From: Pseudomonadota bacterium
GTDB taxonomy: Bacteria > Pseudomonadota > Alphaproteobacteria > UBA1280 > RI-95
Direction of reading: 5' to 3'
Assembly: GCA_016125375.1 (NCBI GenBank)
Contig: WGLU01000005.1
Span: 1 to 64,000, forward strand
DNA: 64,000 nucleotides
A model generated the notes under the pieces. It saw nothing but the letters and a program-made list of their open reading frames with translations, did no database searches and had not been told where the DNA came from. Positions within the stretch are counted from its first letter, which is position 1. Each line of letters opens with the position of its first letter. This document shows positions 24,703 to 33,263 of the stretch, one piece after another. A program made the translations under genes and the position numbers.

Positions 24703-25629
24703 ATGCGTTACCTTGTTGCCAGTACATGTTTGTGCCTTGTGCCTGTCCTTTCTGCCCATGCTGTGGTGCCTGCTGATGCCGCCACGTCATTAAAAGCTGC
24801 TCTGGCAACAGGTAATGATTTTGTTATTCAGGCGACACGCGACGCTGCCTCGGCCAAATACCCGGACCATGCGCAGGAAATTAAACTTTACGACGGTAAA
24901 GACGCAGCCGAGCCAGCCCCACAGGTAGCACAGGCAGAAAAAACCGCAACACCCGCACCTGCTACAGAAGAAAAAGCCAAGAATTGGGGTGGTGATGTTG
25001 AGCTGGGTGTCAATCTGCAACGTGGTAACACCATCCAGCGCGATATTCTGGCAGCAGCCAAACTTAACTATGATATTGACCAGTGGCGCCATACATTTAC
25101 CACTAAAGCCAACGCTGCTTACGAGAATGGCCGCCGAACGGAAGAAGATTACCGCTTTGGCTGGCAGACGGCCTATGATCTAGACGCGCGTCAGTATGTC
25201 TTTGGGCAGGCGGAATACGTTAACGATATGTTCTCCGGTTATAATTACCGCGTAACGGAAGACTTTGGTTATGGCCGCTTCCTGATTAAGAACGACCGGA
25301 TGAAGCTTAAGGCACAGGCCGGTATCGGTGGCCAACATACCGAAGAAATGCTTGCCAATGGCCGCGAGCAGACAAGCAGCGAGTTCATTCTCAAACCGTT
25401 GGTCGGTTTTGACTGGAAGATCAACGACCGTCTGGACTTTACCTCAGAAGCCAAATCCACCATCGGTAAAGAGGTAGTGGTCAGCAACTTTGAGGCAGCG
25501 TTGAAAACCGGCCTGGCAGAACACCTTGCCGCCAAGCTCAGCTTTGAGCTGGAGCATGTAAATCAGGTGCCTTACGGCAGCAATAAGACCGATACTACAA
25601 CAGGTCTGAAGCTGGTTTATGACTTTTAA
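24703..25629 (+). CDS. DUF481 (YdiY-like) outer-membrane beta-barrel protein, 308 aa
   Basis: A signal peptide (MRYLVASTCLCLVPVLSAHA) is followed by an unstructured Ala/Pro/Lys-rich linker (AQAEKTATPAPATEEKAK). A DUF481 barrel starts at NWGGDVELGVNLQRGNTIQRD, where the G-N-T/S signature is visible. Alternating amphipathic strands run to the C-terminus, which ends in Phe (LKLVYDF), the usual BAM recognition signal. It belongs in the outer membrane; no substrate is known for the family. The ribosome site is GAGGGG about 10 bases before the ATG. Confidence 0.85.
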   Translation: MRYLVASTCLCLVPVLSAHAVVPADAATSLKAALATGNDFVIQATRDAASAKYPDHAQEIKLYDGKDAAEPAPQVAQAEKTATPAPATEEKAKNWGGDVELGVNLQRGNTIQRDILAAAKLNYDIDQWRHTFTTKANAAYENGRRTEEDYRFGWQTAYDLDARQYVFGQAEYVNDMFSGYNYRVTEDFGYGRFLIKNDRMKLKAQAGIGGQHTEEMLANGREQTSSEFILKPLVGFDWKINDRLDFTSEAKSTIGKEVVVSNFEAALKTGLAEHLAAKLSFELEHVNQVPYGSNKTDTTTGLKLVYDF

Positions 25630-25632
25630 TCG

Positions 25633-25665
25633 CCAAACAAAAACCCCCAGCTTGCGCTGGGGGTC
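25633..25665 (-). terminator. Intrinsic terminator (minus), possibly shared with the DUF481 gene
   Basis: On the minus strand ACCCCCAGC-GCAA-GCTGGGGGT is followed by TTTTGTTTGG. It lies between the convergent stops at 25629 and 25671. Confidence 0.85.
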
Positions 25666-25670
25666 CTCCG

Positions 25671-26051
25671 TTATTTGATGCCGTCGCAGTAGGTATCGTT
25701 CGAGAGGCGGCCCGATTTGACGATTGCCGTAACGGCAGAGCCATCGGCAATTGCATCGTACTGGCTCTTGCTCACCGTGCAGGTGACGGCCGGACCAGAG
25801 ACGAGTTTCACGTCGAACGTCCATTTGTCAGGGTAGTGAGTCGTGGTGGGTACCATTACCTTGCCGGCCATGATCATACCGTGGGTGGTATGGGCTGCGG
25901 TGAAGGTGCGGCCTGTGACCGTACCGGGTTCGGGATGCGTGTCGACACCGATGGAATCGATGGCGACGAACACCAGAAGCCCGATGATAGCGGCAACAGC
26001 CGCAGCACAAAGCCAGAGAATACCCAACAGGATTTTGTCTGCGAGGTACAT
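25671..26051 (-). CDS. Single-pass membrane protein of unknown function, 126 aa
   Basis: One hydrophobic helix (ILLGILWLCAAAVAAIIGLLVFVAI, about residues 8-32) acts as a signal anchor. The remainder is probably periplasmic, beta-rich, with two cysteines (VTCTVSK and TYCDGIK) that could pair. A repeated SG..VT.IV pattern near the end suggests a small OB- or Ig-like fold, but no family was recognised. GAAAGG precedes the ATG, and the upstream leader (CGTTTCCCATCTCCAGACC) is a weaker version of the pyrimidine-rich leader seen elsewhere. Confidence 0.6.
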   Translation of the reverse strand: MYLADKILLGILWLCAAAVAAIIGLLVFVAIDSIGVDTHPEPGTVTGRTFTAAHTTHGMIMAGKVMVPTTTHYPDKWTFDVKLVSGPAVTCTVSKSQYDAIADGSAVTAIVKSGRLSNDTYCDGIK

Positions 26052-26235
26052 GTTCGTAACCTTTCAGGTCTGGAGATGGGAAACGTAAGCCCGCCGGATT
26101 TGTATCAAGCGAGGATGCAACAGTGCATGCATATTATGTGGGTTGAATGTGGAAACGTTACAAGAATCCACGCATTGACTATAAGTAATGATAAGATGTT
26201 CAGAACTCTCATACATTCTTGAAAAGGGCATGCCG

Positions 26236-27504
26236 ATGGCGCTTGGGCAATATCTGTCACTGGTTAAAAACTATGGGCGTTTTCTGGCTTTCGGGGCATG
26301 GCATTCGTTTTACTCGGGGCTGGGGCAAACCTACCTCGTTTCGCTGTTTGTACCGTTCATGCGGGATAAGTTTGGCGCATCGGTTGCCGAGTTTGCGTTG
26401 TATTACTCCTTGGCTACTTTATGCAGCGCGTTTGTTCTGCCGATTGTTGGGGCGTGGATCGACCGGATGAACCTGCGTTTGTACAGTGCCTTGAACGGTG
26501 TGCTGGCTGCAACGGCCTGCTTGGTTACGGCATACGCGCCCTCTATGCCAGTTCTGTTATTCGGCGGCCTCAAGCTCGAGCCGTTTGCCATTCTGGGGTT
26601 TTTCCTGTTGCGCTTGTCCGGTCAGGGGCTGATGAGCCATATCTGCTCGACATCTATTGGCCGTTATTTTGGTAAAAATCGCGGTAAGGCCTCGTCTGTG
26701 AGCGATCAGGGCCACTCACTGGGGGAGGTGCTCCTGCCGCCACTCGTGGTCATGCTGCTTGCTGCATATGGCTGGCAGATGACTTACGTGATTATTGGCT
26801 TGTCCTGTCTGCTCTTGTTCCTGCCTGTTTCTCTAGCGCTGCTGCGCCAAGACGATGATTTCCAGCACCCGGGCCGGACGGCTGAAACGGAAGCGCACCA
26901 GGAAGCCGAGGAGCACTGGACGCAGAAACAACTGCTCGCATCGCCCTATTTCTACATGGTGATGCCGTTGGCTAGCATGGGCGCTTTTACCCTGACGGCG
27001 CTGTTCTTTCTGCAAGTCACCATTGCTCAGGGCAAACTCTGGGATGATTTCTGGCTGGCGCACTGGTTTTTTGTTTTCCCGATTTGTGTGTTTATCTCCA
27101 GCCTTTTGGTTGGTCCGCTGATTGATACCATCGGTGCCCGGCGGATATTCCCTTTCCAAGTGTGGCCGCTGGCGCTGGGGGTGCTGCTTCTGGGCATAAC
27201 CGATAATCCCTATATCGTACCGGTATACTTTGCTTTCTGCGGTCTTTCCGTGGGTATGAGTAAAGGAGTGACAGGTGCCATGTGGGCAGAGGTTTACGGT
27301 ACACGGCATTTGGGCGCCATCCGGAGCGTCGCCTCTACCATTATGGTTTTTGCAACAGCTGTTAGCCCTGTGTTGTGCGGGGTTCTGCTGGAACGTGGTG
27401 TGAGCATCAATACGTTGCTAATGGGCATGGCTGGCCTGATTGTCAGTACATCGGTTCCAGCATTATTGGCACCCTTGCCCCGTCGCCGTGGTCGTGCCGG
27501 ATAG
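26236..27504 (+). CDS. Major facilitator superfamily transporter, 422 aa
   Basis: About twelve membrane helices in two halves, with an MFS cytoplasmic loop of the type G.WIDRMNLR after helix 2. A charged central loop (QDDDFQHPGRTAETEAHQEAEEHW) separates helices 6 and 7. In the second half, GMSKGVTGAMWAEVYGTRHLGAIRSV is a typical monocarboxylate/oxalate-type MFS motif. The substrate is not determinable. I prefer ATG 26236 (MALGQYL) because AAAAGGG lies seven bases before it; the ATG six bases earlier overlaps that site. Confidence 0.85.
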   Translation: MALGQYLSLVKNYGRFLAFGAWHSFYSGLGQTYLVSLFVPFMRDKFGASVAEFALYYSLATLCSAFVLPIVGAWIDRMNLRLYSALNGVLAATACLVTAYAPSMPVLLFGGLKLEPFAILGFFLLRLSGQGLMSHICSTSIGRYFGKNRGKASSVSDQGHSLGEVLLPPLVVMLLAAYGWQMTYVIIGLSCLLLFLPVSLALLRQDDDFQHPGRTAETEAHQEAEEHWTQKQLLASPYFYMVMPLASMGAFTLTALFFLQVTIAQGKLWDDFWLAHWFFVFPICVFISSLLVGPLIDTIGARRIFPFQVWPLALGVLLLGITDNPYIVPVYFAFCGLSVGMSKGVTGAMWAEVYGTRHLGAIRSVASTIMVFATAVSPVLCGVLLERGVSINTLLMGMAGLIVSTSVPALLAPLPRRRGRAG

Positions 27505-27581
27505 ACTTTAAGCCTTGAGGCGGGGGAGAATCGTTCCCATATAAAAGGGTGAGCAAAAAAAACAGGAAGGCCCACCCGACC

Positions 27582-28373
27582 ATGACATTCTGGCTCACAT
27601 CTCTGGCTGACGAGGCGCAGCACCATCCAGACAAGGAACTGGCCAAATGGGGCCGCGAAGTTGCCGTGGGGCATGCCAAGACGCTTGGCGAATACAAAGA
27701 TTATCTGACAGGTGCCACGCATGCGCACCAGACGTTCTTCCGGGGCGCCGAGGCAGAGGCACGTGCCGACAACGACACATTGCTCGCCGACAGTATGCAG
27801 GTATTTGCGGAAGCAGCCGCTAGCAAGGCACGTCTGTTCGATATGCTGGAGCAATATCCGCATCTGGACGAGAAAGGCCGTCAAGCCCTGAAGGACGAGC
27901 TTGCGCATGTCTATAAAACAGCAATTGCCGAGGCTGACCGCTGGAACACCATGAGCCGCGATGCCTATGATGAAACGCGCCAGTTGGCCTTACCAGCATT
28001 AAAGGAAGACCGCTTCCGTCAGGTATCAACGCCCATGCGGCAGGATCTGAGCAACGGTAAATATTTTGATCAGGAATACCGGCACGAGTTTGCCCGCCAT
28101 GTGAATGATGTGTGCACACAGGCGGTTGAGGTTGTCGACAGGGTGCACGACGATGGCGGTTGCTCCGGGGCAACCTACATTGGCGCACGCGAGTCATTGG
28201 ATAATGGAGGCCCATTGGAGGCATCGCTCCATTACTATGCCCGTCAGTTCTCGGTCCGGCAGATTGGCCTGATGGCGCGGGACGTAGACCAATTGCTGTC
28301 CCACAGTCAGGAACACGGCATCGAGGTGCCGTATATCCCAGCGCACAGGCATTCACGGGAGCGTGCCAGCTAG
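27582..28373 (+). CDS. Helical cytoplasmic protein of unknown function, 263 aa
   Basis: ATG 27582 (MTFWLTSLADEAQHH) has AGGAAGG about 10 bases upstream; a GTG 33 bases earlier is possible but poorly placed. The sequence is rich in charged and Ala residues and predicted helical throughout, with no signal peptide, membrane segment or recognisable motif. The His-rich C-terminus (HRHSRERAS) is noteworthy. The gene follows the MFS gene by 77 bases. Function not assigned. Confidence 0.6.
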   Translation: MTFWLTSLADEAQHHPDKELAKWGREVAVGHAKTLGEYKDYLTGATHAHQTFFRGAEAEARADNDTLLADSMQVFAEAAASKARLFDMLEQYPHLDEKGRQALKDELAHVYKTAIAEADRWNTMSRDAYDETRQLALPALKEDRFRQVSTPMRQDLSNGKYFDQEYRHEFARHVNDVCTQAVEVVDRVHDDGGCSGATYIGARESLDNGGPLEASLHYYARQFSVRQIGLMARDVDQLLSHSQEHGIEVPYIPAHRHSRERAS

Positions 28374-28396
28374 CCACTTGTTGCCATAGATACCTG

Positions 28397-28447
28397 AGCG
28401 GGGTCATACTGTCCTCAAAGTAACGGAGGATTGTTTATGACCCCGCT
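28397..28447 (+). promoter_or_regulatory. Hairpin that sequesters the Shine-Dalgarno and start codon of the TauE gene
   Basis: AGCGGGGTCAT (28397-28407) pairs perfectly over 11 bases with ATGACCCCGCT (28437-28447), which contains the start codon. Inside it, TCCTC (28412-28416) pairs with GAGGA (28426-28430), the ribosome-binding site. In the RNA both signals would be base-paired, as in translational switches or RNA thermometers. Confidence 0.6.
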
Positions 28448-29183
28448 TTTTATTGCAGGTCTTGTGGGCAGTGTACTGGTAACAGCGTTTTTGTCCGGCA
28501 TTTTCGGTATGGCCGGCGGGCTGATTCTGATGGGCATTCTGGCTGCGGTGTTGCCGGTCGGTGCGGCGATGATTCTGCACGGGGTGACACAGATGGCCTC
28601 CAACGGCTGGCGTTGCTGGGTCTGGCGGGAGCATATCCAGCTGGATGTGTTGCGCGGTTATCTGATATCCGCCCTGTCTTGCGTCGCGCTTTTTACCGCA
28701 GTTCACTTTACGCCGGATAAGGCCATCGTCTTTATTTTCCTCGGGCTGCTGCCATTTATTCCGTATGTTCTGCCGCCAAAACTGATGCCGGACGTGAGCA
28801 AGCCACTTGGGCCCTATGTGTGCGGATTTCTGGTCACCGCGTTACAGCTCACCGCCGGGGTATCCGGTGCCATGCTGGATGTCTTCTACGTGCGCAGTCC
28901 GCTAACCCGTCATCAGGTTGTAGCAACCAAGGCCTTTACCCAGACCATAGGTCACTTTCTTAAGCTTATCTACTTTGGCACGCTGGTGGACATGGGCGGG
29001 GATGTGTTCCTGCCGTGGTGGATTTACGCCGTGTGCATCGTGACAGCCATGACCGGGACTACACTGGCCAAGGGCGTGCTGCACCGTATGGATGACAAGC
29101 AGTTCCGCCGCTGGAGCCAGTGGGTTCTAAATGGTATCGGGCTGGTTTACCTAGCCAAAGCCGCCACAATGCTTGTGCGTTAA
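28437..29183 (+). CDS. TauE/SafE-family membrane permease, 248 aa
   Basis: Seven to eight membrane helices and the TauE/SafE pattern: FLSGIFGMAGGLILMGILAAVLP in the first half and LTAGVSGAMLDVFYVRSPLTRHQVVATKAF in the second. The family exports sulfite, sulfoacetate or related organic sulfur anions; the substrate here is unknown. ATG 28437 follows GGAGGA but both lie inside a hairpin (see the regulatory feature), so translation may be conditional. It is convergent with the CPA1 antiporter gene and the stop codons overlap by four bases. A second TauE/SafE paralogue is at 38597. Confidence 0.85.
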   Translation: MTPLFIAGLVGSVLVTAFLSGIFGMAGGLILMGILAAVLPVGAAMILHGVTQMASNGWRCWVWREHIQLDVLRGYLISALSCVALFTAVHFTPDKAIVFIFLGLLPFIPYVLPPKLMPDVSKPLGPYVCGFLVTALQLTAGVSGAMLDVFYVRSPLTRHQVVATKAFTQTIGHFLKLIYFGTLVDMGGDVFLPWWIYAVCIVTAMTGTTLAKGVLHRMDDKQFRRWSQWVLNGIGLVYLAKAATMLVR

Positions 29184-30433
29184 GCCTTGGTGGGCTTGTC
29201 TGCTTTCGGGATCATGCGCCCAATCGTGACACCCTGTACCAGAATCGAGAAGGCAACCACAACGTATGTCATGGTCAGGATGACCTCACGTTCCTGACTT
29301 GGCGGCAGGGACAAAGCCATCGCAACCGACAGGCCGCCGCGCAGACCGCCCCATGTCAGGACAGTAAAGGCGCCTTTGCTGAACTTGCGGCCGCCCATCT
29401 TGAGCAGCGACATGGTTACACCCACAGCCAGCGCGCGGGAGAGCAGTACAACCGGCACGGCCAGCAGGCCCGCGTACAGGTAAGCACCCTGAATGTTAAC
29501 GACCAGAATCTCCAGTCCGATAAGGACGAAGAGGGAGGCAACCAGAATCTCGTCCACCAGCTCCCAGAAGGTATCGATGTGGCGGCGCGTGGTTTCGGAC
29601 ATGGCGTATTGGCGGCCATGGTTCCCAATCAACAGGCCCGTGACGACAATGGCAATCGGGCCGGAGGTATGCAGTGCCAGTGCAAGGCTGTAGCCGCCCA
29701 GTACAAGGGCAAGAGTCACCAGAATTTCCACAGAGTAGTTATCAATACGGCGCAGAACTTCAAAGCCTATCCAGCCGATAACCAAACCCAGCAGAATACC
29801 GCCACCAGCTTCAAGCAGGAGCATTTCGCTGATGTGGCTGAATGTAGGAGCCTGCTCACCTGTAGCAATGCCCAGAATGACCAGGAACACAACAACGCCC
29901 ACGCCGTCATTGAACAGGGACTCGCAGGATACTTTTGTTTCCAGCGATTTGGCGGTGCCTACCCGTTTCATAATGGACAATACGGCAATCGGGTCGGTGG
30001 GCGAAATCAGTGCGCCGAACAGAAGGCAGTACATCAGCGGAATCTCAATGCCCAGATGGCTCAGGGCGTAGTGGCTGCTGTAGCCGACAAAGAATGTTGA
30101 AATAACGACACCGAGAGTCGCGAGCAAAGTGACAACAGCCCGCTGTTCCAACAGGTCGCGCAGGTTTATGTGCAAGGCGCCTGCGAAAAGCAGGGCGCTT
30201 AGCATGCCGTCCATGAGCACCTTGTTGAAGTCGATTTTATTGAGGATATTGGTCGCCCAGAAGAACAGGTTCTCGTCATAACCCATGTTGTTGGCGAGCA
30301 GAATGACCATGGAGCAGAGCATGGAAATCAGCATCAGGCCGATTGTGGTAGGCAGGCGGATAAACCAATGGTTGATAACCGCAAAAGTGGCCACCAGTGT
30401 CATGAGAATCGCAAGAATATCGAAAGCGTCCAT
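29180..30433 (-). CDS. CPA1-family Na+/H+ antiporter, 417 aa
   Basis: About twelve membrane helices with CPA1 hallmarks: FAGALHINLRDL, the core FGALISPTDPIAVLSIMKRVG (TDP unwound helix), ESLFNDGVGVVVF with the ND ion-binding pair, and WGGLRGGLSVAMALSLP. It should exchange Na+ (or K+) for protons at the inner membrane. The start is ambiguous: MDAFDILAIL at 30433 fits the family, while ATG 30469 has a better-spaced GAAAGG. No long C-terminal regulatory domain is present. Confidence 0.9.
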   Translation of the reverse strand: MDAFDILAILMTLVATFAVINHWFIRLPTTIGLMLISMLCSMVILLANNMGYDENLFFWATNILNKIDFNKVLMDGMLSALLFAGALHINLRDLLEQRAVVTLLATLGVVISTFFVGYSSHYALSHLGIEIPLMYCLLFGALISPTDPIAVLSIMKRVGTAKSLETKVSCESLFNDGVGVVVFLVILGIATGEQAPTFSHISEMLLLEAGGGILLGLVIGWIGFEVLRRIDNYSVEILVTLALVLGGYSLALALHTSGPIAIVVTGLLIGNHGRQYAMSETTRRHIDTFWELVDEILVASLFVLIGLEILVVNIQGAYLYAGLLAVPVVLLSRALAVGVTMSLLKMGGRKFSKGAFTVLTWGGLRGGLSVAMALSLPPSQEREVILTMTYVVVAFSILVQGVTIGRMIPKADKPTKA

Positions 30434-30585
30434 CAGGCAGAAAGTCCTTTTGTCTTTTATGAGGGCCATTGTTGCCTTTCGGGGCAGGGAGCGCAATAAA
30501 AAAGCACTTTAATTGGGGTTGAAATATACCTTGAAAAGGCGTAGTAACTATGCCCGTTATGCAAGAGAACCAGAGGTGACGAAGA

Positions 30586-30978
30586 ATGTACAAGCAGGTG
30601 TCCGACTCGATAGAAATCGCGGTCCTGCCGGAGTATCTGGAAGAGCACTCCGACCCGGAAGCCCAACACTTTGTCTGGGGTTACACCATCCATATCCGCA
30701 ACCTTGGCAAGCAAAGCGTACAGCTGCTCAACCGGCACTGGAAGATTGTTGATGCGCAGGGGCGCGTTGAAGAGGTTCATGGTGCGGGCGTTGTAGGTGA
30801 ACAGCCGACATTGCGCCCTGGTGAAGAGTTCGCCTACAGCAGCCATACAGTGCTGCGTACGCCCTCCGGCTTTATGGCAGGAAGTTATGATCTGATAGAC
30901 GCAAGGGGAACATCGGTGCAGGCCGAGATTCCGGCATTCTCGCTTGATTGCCCTGATGACATTATCACCATCAACTAG
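30586..30978 (+). CDS. apaG: ApaG domain protein, 130 aa
   Basis: A full-length ApaG: YTIHIRNLGKQSVQLLNRHWKIVDAQGRVEEVHGAGVVGEQPTLRPGEEF followed by YSSHTVLRTPSGFMAGSY matches the conserved fibronectin-like beta sandwich over its whole length. The family is linked to Co2+/Mg2+ homeostasis in Salmonella (corD) but its biochemical role is unsettled. It is monocistronic and divergent from the antiporter, with AGAGGTGA before the ATG and a terminator right after the TAG stop. Confidence 0.95.
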   Translation: MYKQVSDSIEIAVLPEYLEEHSDPEAQHFVWGYTIHIRNLGKQSVQLLNRHWKIVDAQGRVEEVHGAGVVGEQPTLRPGEEFAYSSHTVLRTPSGFMAGSYDLIDARGTSVQAEIPAFSLDCPDDIITIN

Positions 30979-30982
30979 TAAC

Positions 30983-31010
30983 AAACCCCGCCGATAGCGG
31001 GGTTTGTCAT
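30983..31010 (+). terminator. Intrinsic terminator after apaG
   Basis: AAACCCCGC-CGATA-GCGGGGTTT followed by GTCATTT. It is near-symmetrical and could also serve the convergent Pmp3-like gene ending at 31021. Confidence 0.85.
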
Positions 31011-31020
31011 TTCATACGGC

Positions 31021-31293
31021 CTATTTGCCTAGCAGCCGTTGAGCCTGTTTCACTCCAAACCGCACAGCAGCCTTGGCATCGTCCAGCTCGCCACCAATGC
31101 CGCCGCGCTGGCCCTGCATGGCAGCAATCTTCTTGTCCGTATTGTAATTGCTCAAGGCGTAAATTGCCCACAGTGCGGCGGGCAGCCAGCCGACCATCGT
31201 AATTTGCAGGACAAGGCAAATGATCGCAGCAAGGGGGCGTCCGATTGTTAGGAACAGGACGGGCGGAAGAAATATTGCGAGCAACAAACGCAT
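31021..31293 (-). CDS. Pmp3/YqaE-like small membrane protein, 90 aa
   Basis: Two hydrophobic helices with the UPF0057/Pmp3 layout: LLLAIFLPPVLFLTIGRPLAAIICLVLQITMVGWLPAALWAIYAL. The family signature (FLPP, G....I..L.L....W.P...HA.Y) is recognisable, although the usual His is replaced here (WAIYAL). A charged 40-residue tail follows. Members are induced by salt or cold stress in many organisms. The start is ATG 31293 with AGGAG at a long 13-base spacing. Confidence 0.75.
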   Translation of the reverse strand: MRLLLAIFLPPVLFLTIGRPLAAIICLVLQITMVGWLPAALWAIYALSNYNTDKKIAAMQGQRGGIGGELDDAKAAVRFGVKQAQRLLGK

Positions 31294-31326
31294 GGGGCGT
31301 GGTATCTCCTGAAGTTGATGATTTTT

Positions 31327-32562
31327 TTATTCAGTATAGTCCAAATCTTTATGAATGGTCTCGTTCAGGCGCCAAAGGGCAATGGCTGAAACAGCAAACA
31401 CAACAACCCCAACGATAATGGCGGCGTGATTAATGGCAATGCCTGTTGCCTTGAGCGCACCGAATGCAGCGGTCATTGGCACAACGGAACCGCGGACAAA
31501 ATTGGGGACCGTGGTTGCAGCTGTCGCGCGGATGTTTGTGCCAAACTGTTCCGCTGCAATGGTGACAAAGACCGCCCAATAACCTGCGCCAAAGCCCATC
31601 ATCAGACACATGGTGTAATACCATGTCGCACTCATCCCCGGGATGGTGAGGTAAATCAGGCAGGCTGTTGCCGTAAATGCCATGAATACGGCGACGATCT
31701 TGCGGCGGCTCTGGAGCATCTGGCTACCAAAACCGCTGATGAAGTCGCCAAAGATAAGACCTGTGTAGCACAACATGACAGCGTTACCGGCAGAAAGTTC
31801 CGCATCAGCCCCCATCAGTTTGCCCAGTTCTGGTGCCAGAAAAATAGGCAGGGCTGCCACATACCAGATAGGCACACCAATCAGGATGCAGCTCAGGTAA
31901 CGGCTGAAACGCTGCCATGATGAAAACAGTAGTAAAAAGTTACCCCGGCCAACGGTATGGGCTGCCTTAACGGCATCAAACATGCCGGATTCCATGACTT
32001 TCAGGCGCAGGACCAGTAGGGAAAGACCCATAACGCCGCCGGCAATATAGGCCGTATGCCAGTCTGCATATCGGGCAATCATGCCTGCGGCAATAGCACC
32101 GGACACACCCACGCTTGCGACAATTGCAGTGCTCAGGCCACGCTTGTCCCGTGGAATGACCTCGCTCACCAGCGTAATACCGGCACCGAGTTCCCCAGCC
32201 AAGCCCACCCCGGCCAGGAAGCGCAGAACCGCATAAGATGTCACGTCTGTAACATAGGCGTTGGCAATGTTGGCGATGGAATAGGTAATGATGGAGCCAA
32301 AAAGGACACTCAAGCGGCCCTTACGGTCCCCCATAATACCCCACAGGATGCCGCCCAGCAGCATACCGATCATCTGCATGTTCAGCAGGTGCAGACCCAC
32401 ATCAGCCAGTTGCGACTCGGGCACCCCGATATCCAGCAGACTTGCACGGCGCACGATACCAAAAAGCACAATGTCGTAAATATCTACAAAGTACCCGAGC
32501 GCGGCCACAATCACAGCGGCGTTTAAAACGTCACGGCTGCACATCTGCTTGAGGGTGTTCAT
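31327..32562 (-). CDS. MFS transporter of the metabolite/H+ symporter type, 411 aa
   Basis: Twelve membrane helices. GDRKGRLSVLFGSIITYSIANIANAY is the signature A motif after helix 2, and LRFLAGVGLAGELGAGITLVSEVIPRDKRGL is the sugar-transporter-type motif after helix 4. This resembles the metabolite:H+ symporter group (ProP, KgtP, ShiA-like), so a carboxylate or sugar substrate is likely but unassigned. It is a single gene, divergent from the ECF sigma gene. Confidence 0.88.
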   Translation of the reverse strand: MNTLKQMCSRDVLNAAVIVAALGYFVDIYDIVLFGIVRRASLLDIGVPESQLADVGLHLLNMQMIGMLLGGILWGIMGDRKGRLSVLFGSIITYSIANIANAYVTDVTSYAVLRFLAGVGLAGELGAGITLVSEVIPRDKRGLSTAIVASVGVSGAIAAGMIARYADWHTAYIAGGVMGLSLLVLRLKVMESGMFDAVKAAHTVGRGNFLLLFSSWQRFSRYLSCILIGVPIWYVAALPIFLAPELGKLMGADAELSAGNAVMLCYTGLIFGDFISGFGSQMLQSRRKIVAVFMAFTATACLIYLTIPGMSATWYYTMCLMMGFGAGYWAVFVTIAAEQFGTNIRATAATTVPNFVRGSVVPMTAAFGALKATGIAINHAAIIVGVVVFAVSAIALWRLNETIHKDLDYTE

Positions 32563-32699
32563 CTTTTCCTATCATCCTTTCCATAAAAAGTGGGCTTTTA
32601 TAGCATTGTGCGGGTCACGGGGACAAGGGGTTTATCCCTGCTGGTCTGGCAGGGGTGAATCGGCTAAGATAGTGCGCGCAAAACAAATTGGGGTCGCTT

Positions 32700-33263
32700 A
32701 TGGCGCATCCGCAACACCAGCCAACGGAACATGAAACGCTCGACGTGCTGATGCGCCGTGCGCTGGCAGGTGATAATGCCGCCTATGCGCTGGCATTAAC
32801 ACAGATGGCGCGCCTTGCCCGTGCTGTTGTAGGTGCCAAAATCCAACATCCCGAAACACAGGAAGATGTTGTGCAGGACATCCTGCTCAGCGTGCATCAG
32901 GCCCGCCATACGTGGGATGGGGAGCGTCCGTTCAAGCCCTGGTTTTACGCCATTGCCCTCTACCGCATGCTGGATAGTCTGCGCAGCCACTACCGCAACC
33001 GTGAAGACACGCTGGATGATCCGGCGCTGTTTGATACTTTTGCCGCTCCTGTAACCGAAACGGGGGGGATAAGCGAATCGCTGGATAGAGCGCTGAAGAG
33101 CCTGCCGGAACGTCAGCGGCAAATTGTCATGCTGATGAAGGTGCAAGGGTTTAGTGCGCAGGAGGTAGCAGTACGGCTGGGGATGAGTGTTTCTGCCGTT
33201 AAAGTAGCGGCACACAGGGCCTATAAACAGCTCCGTGACGTACTGGAGAGTGAAGATGAGTAA
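32700..33263 (+). CDS. ECF-type RNA polymerase sigma factor, 187 aa
   Basis: Sigma-70 region 2 is seen at ARLARAVVGAKIQHPETQEDVVQDILLSVHQARHTWDGERPFKPWFYAIALYRMLDSLR, and region 4 at LDRALKSLPERQRQIVMLMKVQGFSAQEVAVRLGMSVSAVKVAAHRAYKQLR. The DxxVQDxLL...H.AR.T..pgRPF..WL.ai arrangement matches the alphaproteobacterial SigF/ECF-type group partnered with NrsF. The start is ATG 32700, with only a weak GGGG upstream. The gene ends by overlapping the anti-sigma gene by 8 bases, indicating translational coupling. Confidence 0.92.
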   Translation: MAHPQHQPTEHETLDVLMRRALAGDNAAYALALTQMARLARAVVGAKIQHPETQEDVVQDILLSVHQARHTWDGERPFKPWFYAIALYRMLDSLRSHYRNREDTLDDPALFDTFAAPVTETGGISESLDRALKSLPERQRQIVMLMKVQGFSAQEVAVRLGMSVSAVKVAAHRAYKQLRDVLESEDE

